In this document: in pieces, positions 11,701-23,700 of the stretch | Position numbering within the stretch: the first letter of the stretch is position 1 | Layout of the letters: each line of letters opens with the position of its first letter | Source: Anagrus nilaparvatae | Lineage: Eukaryota; Arthropoda; Insecta; Hymenoptera; Mymaridae | Direction: 5' to 3' | DNA: 64,000 nucleotides | Assembly (NCBI GenBank): GCA_022575985.1 | Contig: JAKSXM010000007.1 | Location: 64,572,501-64,636,500 of the forward strand | The notes under the pieces: generated by a model | Databases searched by the model: none | Told to the model about the DNA's origin: nothing | Seen by the model: the letters and a program-made list of their open reading frames with translations, nothing else | Position numbers and translations under genes: made by a program

Positions 11701-14700
11701 TTTATAGGGAGGGGATACCTCAGAACTTGAAAATTAAGGGGGGTGGGGTCAAATGAGAATTAGAATAATTTCAATAGGGACTTTGAAAAATCTGGGCTTA
11801 GGTACTTAGAATAATTCAGGTTAAGGGACTGGTAATAATTCGGTTTTAGGGACTTAGAATAATTTTGATTTAGGGACCTAGGAATCAAAATAGTTTGGGT
11901 TTAGAATATTAACTGTGACGGGGGCCGTCACTTTGTAAATTATTTTCAGGCAATTTATTATTGTAAAATATATTTAAAATATAAGGCATTATTATTATTA
12001 TTATTGTACATCTAAAATTTTAAATAAAGAGAGAAACGAGAGAAAAGAAAGAGATAGAGAGAGTGAAGAAATGTGTGCACGTATGGCCCAGGGCATCGTG
12101 GACGGAAGAGATCCCAACGGGCATTGCCATCTTGGCGTCGGTACAAGCCGGTCGCATTTTATGCACCGTGTCTTATTTTATTATTTACCGCAATGGTGAA
12201 TAGCTTAATTAAAGCAAATTTAATTATTAATAACAGTGTTTAATTGATATTGCCTTCTTATGAAATGTGTAATAACTTATTGTTAAACGTTTTAAGTATT
12301 AAGTTTTGATGCAGTGCGCGCTTACAGAATAGTAAAACTAATAGTCCGCCATTACGTGACTTCTGTAAAGACGCTATAACACACATCTTCTGAATAAAAT
12401 GAATTATTATTAATTATTTAAAATAATTATTTATGGCTAATAATCTATTAAGTGGTATATTAATTCAGGTAAATTTTAGGCATATTCTATATAATTATGA
12501 ACAGTGAAATTGAGGCATATTATAGTGCTGATAAGTTTTATATATTTAAATATATTTATTTATGAACAGTGAACGTGTTAATTATCAGTGACTATAAAAA
12601 CATATTATTAATTGGTGATATTACATATTTAATTATTATATCTTGGAGTCCATTTTGTGTATAATTCCAAGAATCTGACAATAAGAAGGGGAGGTAGACG
12701 AAGCCGGCATCATCATCAACATCAACATCAAGCATGCGTATTCTCTCGCGCTCTCTCTCTCTCTCTCATTAGTTTTGTATAGATTATTGTAAGTCATTTT
12801 ATATTATTAAGTTTATTTTATAATTAGTATTTGGCAGATTTTTAGGCAATTTTGTATATATTTATATCGCGGAAAGACGACCCGAGTGGTCTTGTGCAAA
12901 ATTATTAGCGGGCAATTTTAATGGATAATGGCGGGTTTCTAACTTCGTATATTTTTGTAAATAATTTTTTTTAGATCTTTTTGGCAATTTTTAGCTAATA
13001 AATTGCCTGGCGCTCATTACGGCAATTTTTGTAAATACTAGTAATTTTTGATCATTAAATAAATTTATTATACTGTTAAAATTTTGTTAATTAATTTTTG
13101 TCTGAAACCCCCAACATCACATAACGTCTATTAAGGTACATTGGCGGTCACAAGATTTTGACGGTATACAGCCGGTCATTTTTCGTTGAAGGTTAAATAA
13201 AAAAAAAATTGCGACAACGTCGCAGAATGTTTGTAGAGCGCGTTTTTTATTTACATGATTATTATTATAATATTATGCGTGTATTTTAAACAGCGACGTT
13301 GTCGCCTTAAAATTTTTATCGGTTTTTTATTTTTTCTAATTAAAATATCTTTTATACGAAAAACACAATTTATTTAAAAATCGAATACTAGTTTCTTCAA
13401 TAATTAATTTACGTGGTGCTATTTTTTTTTTTAAATCCATCGTTTAGTTTTGATATTGACATAACATAAAAATCTCAAACCCCTGATTTTTGACTCAGCT
13501 CCTATGCTCGCAATGTATAAGGACTCAACTTTGGAGCTTTGTATTTCCTAAATGAAAAACACAATTTTCTTAAAAATTTTTTTTAATGTGTTTTATTATA
13601 ATACGAAGCCCCTATAAAAATTATATCGATTTCTATCGTGATCACAATACACGCCAATCAACCTTAAGGTGATAAATACAAATTATAAAGTTAGAAAATT
13701 GTATTGTAACGTTGCGTAAAATTTGCATTATACGTAGCCCTCAGCTGGAAGTAAACATGTTCCATGCATTTAGGTTGTGCTTATACAAACTGGTTATAAG
13801 TTTTTAATAGTACTTTCGGGAAAAAATACTTTGGAACCAATTTGAAGATCCGAACACGCTTCTTTTCCCGGTTTGGTTTAAATTGAGCCATATACGAGTT
13901 ATTGTAGAATGTCGTTAGCACACTAGCATAGTTACTTTCACGCAGGGTGTTTAGATAATATCTTGTTTTTATTACCTACTATTTTTCTTTGTCTGGGAAA
14001 TGAAAAATTGCTTTTAATATATCACTCAATATTTATTCCAAAGTATCTTCCAGTTGTATACCTATTAAAACCTTTTTCTAACTAGAATTTTTTTTTTAAG
14101 TTTTACCTACGAATTGCCAAAGAGTCTTAAGATGCATTTTCCAAAAGACGCTTTTTCCAGGAAAATTCCCCTTGAACATATTTTGCACCCTTATCACTTA
14201 AGTAGGGTATTTAACCCCTCCTTAATAACTGGACGTCTTAAATTAACTCTCCTTTATTACATTTCTCATTCTCATTTTAGAAGGCCTGTAAAAGTAACCT
14301 CGAATAGATTTTCAGGAATTAATAAGAGAAACTCAATAATGCTTTTTGATTAAATATGTATGTAGGTTTGAGAATGCATTTTTATTTTAACCATAAAAAG
14401 TCCTTGAATGGGAGAAAAAATTATTAGTAAATATATTTATATAACTAAATTCCAGTACTGTTAAGCTTAAATTTGGTGAAAAACTTGTATCAAACGTTAT
14501 CTAATTTAATTAATGACGTTATAATTAAAATTTTACCAGTAAAAAAACTCTCATACCGTTCACTTAAGACAAGTTTATTAGAATGACGTACAAAAGCATG
14601 AACTTTTCAAATTTGATTATATTGAGAGCTAATAATAGTTAATTCCTTAATTTTCAATTATTTTAATTTAAAAAAATATCCGAACAAAAAATTTTTTAAA

Positions 14701-17700
14701 AATTTACATTTTTTAAATTACCAGGATTAGCCAATATATAAAAACTTTTTTTTTTAGTATTCATCAAATAGTTAAATATTAAAAGTTTTTTTTATTGAAT
14801 ATGTAGTTAACTCTTGGAAACAAATAAGTTTAACAGTTTTTGTTTCTGTGAAATTCAATACAAAATATAACTTTACATTGTAGAAAATTATTATATAAAT
14901 TAGTTTTTTTTTTCATCTATATTTATTATTAAATTGGAAATAATTTGCTTTTTTTATATATAGAACGTCTATTTTGAAATATTTTATTGAAAGGATTTAA
15001 TTCATTGAAAGTTTGTATTATTTTTTCAAATTGTCGTTGAGATATTAATAAAATTTTTATGGACTTTTTAAAAAATTATTCATAGGGTCGAAGATGGGGT
15101 CATCGTAGTGATTTTTGACACTCATTGTTTTTATAATATGAAATTGAGTATAACTAGAAATATTTTTTAAATATAGTTAATTTCTTTACTAATTAATTTC
15201 TTATCAATAAATGAACCAAAATCCTCGTTATTTAAAATACTGCTTGAAGTCATATCGTCAATAGTTAATGCTAATTTAAATATTGAAAACCATTTGTGTC
15301 TAAAAGCATTTTTATACAAAATACCAAAACCTCAACCCTATAATTTTAGTCTCCATTTTTACACATTTTTCTTTTTTTGGTTAGGTATCAAAAAAAACAT
15401 TCTTTACATACAGTACAATCATATATATATTGAATAACTCATATTCAGTATTTCAATAGACTGCGTCAATATATCAAGCAATAAATATTATATTCAAAGT
15501 ATAGAAGGCCAAAATTAAAAAAAGCAGAATTTATTGATATAAAAATTTATAAAATTAGATTTATTACATACATAAAAAAATTTTTTAAAAAGAATGTCAA
15601 ACAAATATCTAAAAATATTAAAAATTAATTCAATTTAATTTAAAAATTTAATATATATATTCATAATCTATGGATCAATCACGTGTTTTATATAATACAA
15701 TTCATTTATTCGACTATTACACTAATAAGTCTAGACTTTTATTTGTTTTTGACATAAATTAAATTATTTATTTATTATTGTGTTATATTCTATTTTATTC
15801 AATGCAAGTTTAAAACTATTTTATTTATGAATATTATTCTTTTAATTTCATTGTTTTTATGCATGGTCTAATTTGCGTCAGTAAGGTTTTATGGAGTTGT
15901 TTTAGAATATATTTGATGCTTGGTAAATATAGTATATAGAGAAGGAAGGGAAAGGATTAGTAGTAAGCTCTGAACCTCGAGTCATATAATTATTATTTTT
16001 TTCCTTCTACCAATAAGCTGGGAGCAAATAGTACTTTATCTCCCTGATAAGTGGCTTTTTAGCACAGATCAGAAGATTTTGTTACCTCTCTGCTGATTTT
16101 ATTAATATATAATCTATTGAAGTGGCGATTAATATGGTCATACAGCTGTAGTTTTGCATGCATGGGAAGCACGTGAGCTGCTTGTATTACTTTTAGGTTC
16201 ATACTCGATGTTAAAATATTTTGCAACTGTGATTTTAGAGCAGTATGATATAAATCCATCTTTTTCAGTCTGCACAGGAATCTGCTGGTTGTTTATTAAA
16301 TCCTGAATTTTTTGATCAGTATTTTAGAGTATAATTACTTCACATATATGTCTAGCCAGTTTTTTGTTTCGTTTTTCTTAGTCTTACATGTATTATCTTA
16401 TCCTTTGATGAATTAAGATACTTGCTTCACAATTTAATAGTATAATCAATATTTATTAAAAAAGAACTGACCCCGACTAGGGATGGGTAAAAATTTACAT
16501 TATGTTGGAGGAATTTCGAGGCCTCCAGTCCCCTCTATTAAGGAACATTTTTTGCTGAAACTAACAAGTGTTATATAATTAAAAATCAGAATTACTTGTC
16601 AAACAAACTAGGTGGACATTACAGCAGGATAAAAATACAGTAAACTCGCGATATAATGAACAACTGTATAATGAAATACTCGATATACCGAACCTATTTG
16701 CTGGTCCCGGCAGATTTCTTAAAGTATTGACAAAACTATTGCCTACGAAGTATCTTTTAATTACAATTTATTTTCAATATATCTTTAAATATGCCTAAAA
16801 GAAAGTGTTTAGATCATAATACAAAATTAAAAAATCTCGAAGAAGTTGATAAAAATTTTAAATCTAAAACTGAAATCGCAGCTTCTTTTAATTTACCAAA
16901 ATCTTCATTATCAACAATAATTAAAGACAGAGAAGAGATTTATGAGGCTTTAGCTGAGGGAAATCATACATCGAAAACAAAGAAAATGCGTACAGCTAAA
17001 TTTGAAGATTTAAAAGAATTGTTATCTGCATGGTTTAAAGAAGTCCGAGAATCTAAAGTACCACTTGATGGAATAATTATTAAAGATAAGGCGTTTAGAA
17101 TCGCACAGGAGTTGGACTAATAATTTAAACAATTTTTTCCCTGATTATTTGCATAAAATAAAATTTGAACACTATAAAAATAATCCCGCTAATCGTAAAC
17201 AGAAACATATAAATGATTTTTTCCCTCAGCTTTAAGTTTATATTGTATTTTTCTAAACAAGTATCATGTGGATAAAGTTAAATTAACACCTGAATGTAAT
17301 GTAAATAAATGTATTAAATAATTTAAAATAAATGCATAGGTACATAAAATTAAATTAAAGATAAGATTTTATATAACGAACAAATTTCGTTATATTAAGA
17401 GACCCTCGGTCGCTCGTTATTACAAAATCGCGATATACCGAACTAGAATCGCAGTCCCCTCGAGTTTTTTTTTTTTTTTTTTAATTTGATTATCGTACAA
17501 GGTTGTACAAAATTTTGAAGTACATTTACAAAAGTGTTTAAGTTGCTACGCATTAATAAAATTTGATAAATATAAATTTGATAAAAATATAAAATTGATT
17601 AACAAATATTTAATGAATAATAACAAATGGATACAATAAATTTGAGTATGAGTAACAGGGGGTTTAGAGAAAGGTAGGAGAAAAGAGGCTAGAGAAAAAG

Positions 17701-20700
17701 GTAAAGGAAAAGAGGGTAAGGAATAAAACTGAATTTAGCGGAGATTTGAGTCACGTCTGTCAATCTCTAGAAGGTGTTGGTGAAGACTAGATTTGAAAAC
17801 TTCTACTGAGCTTGACAGACGGATTTTTTCGGGGAGGGAGTTCCAGAATGAGAGCATATAGATCAGAGAAGAGTTGTTGTAGGTGGGATTAGTGGAAGTT
17901 TCTACGACTAAGTGAGGGCGGTTTTTGGGACGGAGGTTTCTAGAGGGAATATAAATTTTTATTTTCTCCTTCAAGTAAGATGGCTTTCCATTATTAAGTA
18001 TATTGTAGATATTAACACTGCCGTACAGGAGTAAAAAGGCAATATCTTACTTTTAACTCATTTCGAGATATTTAAAGAAACGCGTTTCAGTTAATTTTGA
18101 AAGGTTTATATACAATTTAAAAAAATTTTATATGTTTCTAAGGTAATTAAGACATGCTCTTTTCATTGGTGAAAAAATTTTTCCAAAATTTCCACTCCTT
18201 ATATGAAAAACAAGAGATATGCAAAAATAGCAGCGCCAAATCAGCTTATAATACAGGAGAAGAAAAGTAATATCGAGATATGCATTTTTATTCCTATACT
18301 CATATAAAGAGATATTGCTTTTCTTCTCCTGTATTGAAATATTTTTTTCCATGCGCGCTGCTCTGCCGTACAGGAGAAGAAAAGCAATATCTCGAGATAT
18401 GCATTTATTTCATGTATTTTTTTTTATTCCATGTTAAATTTTATCAAATACATGAAACCTTCGAGATATGCAGTGCTAACTTTTTTGTTATCAGTGATAT
18501 CAAAATAATTTTTGCACCACTGGATAGATTTTTTTTTCACGATTATGCACATATAAAAATCTCATTTTTTATAAAATCTCGAGATATTGCCTTTTTACTC
18601 CTGTACGGCAGAACAGCACTTAGGTATTTAGCTCCTAGTTTTACGTTTAGCCAACCAAGCTTAATTCTATCAGGGGAAGTGCGAGACGGATATCTAATAT
18701 CACATACATACCTAACAGAGACATTTAATAACTTTTGTAGACGCTTATATTGAATATCGGGTAGAATCCCCATGGGAAAAACGCCAGAGTCAAGAATAGG
18801 AAAAACTAGTGCAGTGATGAGCTGTTTTCGTAGATTTGAATTTATCAGGTGCTTAAAATGTCTAAGTCTATAGAGGACATGATTTACTGATTTTACGATA
18901 TAGTTTATGTGGGATCTCCATTTCATATCCTGGTCAATAAGGAGGCCAAGGTTTTTGACAGTTTTTGATAGCTGAATTCTAGTACCATTGAAGTAAAACG
19001 AAGAGTTTGTGTCTAAGAAATTTGAGGATTTTTTGCCAAAAATCATGAAGTTGGATTTATCAATATTAACTTTAAAGTTTTTGGAGGAGCACCAATTTTC
19101 TATTTCGTGGAGATCGCTTTGGAGCAAGGACACACCAAGCTTGAAGTCTTTGTGAGGTACTTGAATGTATATTTGGAGGTCATCAGCGAAAATACGGCGC
19201 TTGGAGTAAGTAATTTTCCTACCAAGATCATTTATATAGATAAGAAAGAGTAAGGGCCCAAGGACAGAACCTTGAGGGACCCCGCTAACAATATTGAGTG
19301 TTGAGGAGGACTCATTATCTGATATGACTGACTGAGTGCGATTACGTAAATACTCTTCAAACCACCCTACTGCTTGGGAAGAGAAGCCAATGGCAGAGAG
19401 TTTTTTAAGTAGAATGTCATGAGAAACTCTATCAAAAGCTTTAGATAAGTCTAATAGGAGTAAGATGGTGATACGATCTAGATGAAATCCTGTACAGATA
19501 TCGTCGGTAAGATTTGTTAGCAAAAAGTTAGTACTGTGATTTTTTAAGAATCCAGACTGAAAAGAGTCAAGGATATTATGGTGGGAGATATATTCAGTGA
19601 TTTGCTTATGAAGAATTTTTTCCAGAATTTTTGAGATTATACATAAAAGAGAAATAGGACTAAAGTCGGCAGGAGTAGTAGGGTTGGGGTTCTTGGCTAC
19701 TGGTAAAATATTGCTGTGCTTCCAGGCTGAAGGTATTTTATTTAATATTATAGATTTATTAAACAAAGATATGAAAACTTTTGAGAGGGCAGGGAGACAA
19801 AGTTTTAGGACTTTGAGGGATATTCCATCAGGACCAACAGATTTAGTGCTAAATTGCTTGAAAGCCCAATGTAAATCATCATTTGTGATGTTGTTGAATT
19901 TAAAGGGCAGCCTCTGAGAAGTGAGAATAAAAATATTAATATGTATTAATTATATTGCCCTACTTCAGAAACTTGTTTGACATAAATGTCTCTTGACCAG
20001 CAAATCATATCGCTTATCATCCGGCTCATCATCTGCGCTTAACGCTGGTTGATGTTGAGGAGTCTGATGATATGCTCGTTTCGCCAGTCCTATCCACCAA
20101 GAGACCCAACGACAAAGGCATATACATCAACCATGTAACCTTACCTCTGAGACTCTCGGCTAGGAGATGGTAATGAACAACTTGACATTGTTTAGCTTTA
20201 TCGAATGCGATCATACGGTTCTCAAGGGAAACGCTTACGTTGATGATCATTATCTTGCGCTTGACATCGTCACGTATGACAATTTCAGGACGTAGTAGGG
20301 CCAAATCGCCGACTTCTTTTAGTACAGTCCGGTCTGTAGTCACTATCCCGCGGGTCTTTAGTGCTTTGACAAGACGGTCCTGTATATTATTGTGTCGTCT
20401 TCGGATAAGGCCTGAGTGTACTACACAGTGCCCAATCACATGGGGCAAGGTTTCTTGCGGTCGGACGAATTTACGACAACGATTTTCAACTTGCCTTTCC
20501 CAATGTCTAGCCGCATTTAGTGGTAGACAATTGTGTCTAACTCAATGAACAAAGCGCCAGTAATAAAAGCTAGCGAAGCTTCCAGATCGTAAATAATGAT
20601 TTGAAAACTTGCACTTGCTTGTTATTTTGAAAAGCATACCCTGATTTTTGTACGAAACCTTTTAGCGAGCAGCGATTATAAATAATGACCGGTAAAAGTA

Positions 20701-23700
20701 TTATCTGTGATCTGGACTGTTGAAGAACAACTACTGTCCTGTCTCCTGTCATGTTGCACTCTAATGAGTATTCGTGTCAGTACACACCAGCGCCGTTTCA
20801 ATCCAAGTCAAGTAATTGGCTGCCCGACAGAAATCTGCTATTTTAGAAGCCGCTTTTTTCATCCTAATAGAGGTGGCCTCTCTGAGTCGCATCTTTGCAG
20901 GTTAAAATTTTGAATGCATGTGCAACGTTCAACAAATCGACCATGATGGCTAGGGGAAGTAGGCCTTCTCCGCCCTTGTTCGGTGGGAGAAAGATGACCT
21001 CCGCACTAGATCTCTGAGGAAGACGCATCCAATTTTTCGCCATCTTTTTAATTTCTTCATCGGCTTCTTTAATAGGTTTTTTCTCTACGTTGGCACCTTG
21101 GAGTAAGAAATATAATCTCGGTAATATAATATTTAACATAGCGTCTAACTTCTCCCAAGGGGCCAACAAAGAGTCATTGATTTTAGCAAGGTCCTGCGTG
21201 ACATTCTCGATGGATGACAGGAGTTTGACGTTTTCATACCCAGCAGGGGTGCCTAAATGTTGGTATGGGTCGCCTGATTTTAACGTCTGGATACACTGTC
21301 CTGCGATGGTAAATACCGTTGGTAGCACAGCATTTTTTCCACCACCTGTGTGAATTAAGATACTTGCTTCACAATTTAATAATATATACTATATATATTT
21401 CAATTGAATCGTTAATTTTAGCTACACCTGGGGCTTTATTTTCCTGTAGCACCAAGAACTTGAAGTTGATAATCCCATTGCAAAGATTCTATTTCTTCTA
21501 AGAATCTCCTTGATAGCTGCGCTCTAGTGCATACTAATTCTAAATTTATTTCAATCCTACTTTCTCTTTATTTAGACATCATTTTACAGAAATTACTCTA
21601 TAGTTAAATTACTCTATACCTCATATAGTTTCAAAATTATACATTCTCTTATTACCACTGCTTGGAATCCAGAAAAATTGTCAAGGGATTAAGGAAGAAG
21701 TTATAAACAAATGAACTCTAAATTCATAGAATAATAAAAAAAAAATTTTCTTCAAATTTTTGATACAATGGGACGTTCTTTAGTTTTCGTATGTCTTAAG
21801 AAATTAACAATACTCAAACATAGCTAAAAATTTAAAAAAAGAAAACAAAACTGCCCAAAATAGAAGGGTCATAATTGGGAAAATAGGAAGCTAATTATTT
21901 CGAAAAATTATAATTTTCTACTGTCCAAAACAACAAAATTATTTAAAGATAAATTCTATGAACTACTTCGTATAAACCAGGCCATTTACTTTTTATTGAA
22001 ATAAATGAAGTTACCTCTTTCCTTATTGCTTAATTAGTATAGATAGATCAATATCTAAATAATAATTGTATACACACACACATATTTATTTTCAATTTAA
22101 TAATATATATATAAAATCTAACTAATGTATATAATTTTACTCATTTGGCTCTCTATATACTTAAAATATCATATTAGTTTCTTTGCTTTTTAGGACTCTT
22201 GCCAACTAGTTGTTATCTGTCATTATGTCAAAATTTAATTTCAAAATTTTTATAAGTTTAATCTTATTAGTATAACGACAGAAATACACTGAGAAAACAC
22301 GATGAGTAATTTTTACTGTATATTGTATTCTAGTGAGGAATCTACTTGTCTACTTGTCAATTCAGGAAAAAAAAAATATAATATATTAGAAATATTATTG
22401 CGCGCGCAGTAATATTTCTAATATGTTATATTTTTTTTTCCTGAATTGACAAGTGGGTTCGGCACTAGAATAAAAAATTACTCATCGTGTTTTCTCAGTG
22501 TAAATTTAAAATAATAGGTATATCCTATATATTCAAATTTACTGTTTTTAAACATATTTTAGGATTATATATAATATAAATATGTAGAGTTTTATCGAAA
22601 TAAATATTATTCGAACTGGAATTATATTTCAGGATGGTTTGACAGAATATAAATAGATTGAAGAGATACAACTTAAGTTTTTGGATTTACTGACTACAAA
22701 TTTTTGATTCTTATTCCAAAAAAATGGACTTAAAAAAGCCTCGATAATACGATAATCGATAAAGTTAACATCGAAATTAACAATAATTTTTTTGATATCG
22801 TTAATTCCGTTATCGAAACTGGTTTCGATAACGATATTTGTTTTATCGGTTATCGAAAAAATTAGCGTTAATATATGTTAAAAATTAGTGTTATTGATTA
22901 GCGCAGCGTTAAGGATATGCCCATCACTGAGACAAATTTTTCACGAGAATACCTTCGACCCGAAAAGCCTTTAGTAACCTTTTACCATCTTGGTTGCCAA
23001 AGACTACTTAATTTTGATTAATTTTTAATTTATTTAGAATTTCTTTGGATTTCATATTCTAAACAGTTGGATTTATATATTACCTTACAAACTATATATG
23101 TATCCAACAAAAGTTGTCAACCCTTTGAGGTTCTTAGGCACATTCAACACTGAAAAAAAAAATCCGGTTATAGCAAAGTTTTCCTGCAAAAATGTCAAAT
23201 TTTATTGTGTACTGTACAGTTTGAGGAACACCTCATTTTTTTCAAAAACAATCTTGAAAACAGAAAGACTAAACGACAGATTCTAGTTTGGAAAGTTTCC
23301 ATTTTTCATCGACCTTACGGTTTCTTATTCTTCAACCAAAATTGGCGTATTTTTATCTGACTTTAGAGATCAGGTAACATCTTTTTTGTCCTGCTTTTAT
23401 TCTATGGTTCTGATTTTAAATCAAAGGTAATTGGAAACGTGTAATGCTGATTTCAGAGTCAGCATAAAGCTCTAATCAAGATTTAAAAAAAAATATAAAA
23501 AAATTAATTTTGAAAATTAATTGCACTTTTTTATTTCATTCAATTAGAGTTATTTATAGAAAATATAAATTTTAACTAAAAAAAAATTTTTTAATAAAAT
23601 TGCATGTAAATAACAATTAAGCTTTTACAAATTTTAATTAAAAAAGTCAATTTTTAACCTATTCTTTTTTCATTTTTTCAATCAAGAATTGAAGTCATAA

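Larger units (their letters stand above)
11010..13890. mobile_element. Large inverted-repeat element holding a foldback and a solo LTR
   Basis: Outer arms: TTCAAATCGGTACCAAAGTA near 11055 is mirrored near 13835 (as TACTTTGGAACCAATTTGAA), and the sequences outside these continue to match (CAAACTGGGATAAGATGC against the CTTCTTTTCCCGGTTTGG side). Inner arms carry ACATGGAACATGTT (11690) and AACATGTTCCATG (13755). Two later insertions are listed separately: a foldback at 11084-11689 and an LTR at 11914-13121. Borders of the outer unit are approximate. Confidence 0.6.
17465..19925 (-). mobile_element. 5'-truncated jockey/CR1-like non-LTR retrotransposon
   Basis: A minus-strand LINE. The 3' end is marked by a T run at 17466-17482 (poly(A) on the element strand). 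Coding sequence runs from about 19917 down to a stop at 17735, broken only by the inserted inverted-repeat element at 18018-18611. Upstream of the first in-frame Met the frame stays open (KSVGPDGISLKVLKLCLPAL), so the element is truncated within the reverse transcriptase. The endonuclease and ORF1 are gone. The 5' border near 19920-19925 is approximate and no target duplication was found. Confidence 0.8.
16440..21350 (-). mobile_element. Composite nested insertion in an R2-type LINE
   Basis: Bracketed by the 31-bp direct repeat. From right to left: R2-type LINE coding remnants (21328-20029, minus strand), then a jockey/CR1-like LINE (about 17465-19925) interrupted by an inverted-repeat element (18018-18611), then a pogo/Tigger remnant (16638-17463), then about 200 bp that may be the LINE 3' tail (16440-16637). 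This last stretch holds CTAGGGATGGGTAAAAA near 16480, similar to hAT ends. I infer the R2-type LINE landed first and the others followed. Confidence 0.6.

Noticed and set aside
16059..16259. 66-codon minus-strand ORF (MDLYHTALKSQLQNILTSSM...)
   Set aside because: Composition looks coding, but upstream in-frame stops, no clear splice sites and no known family; could be LINE debris.
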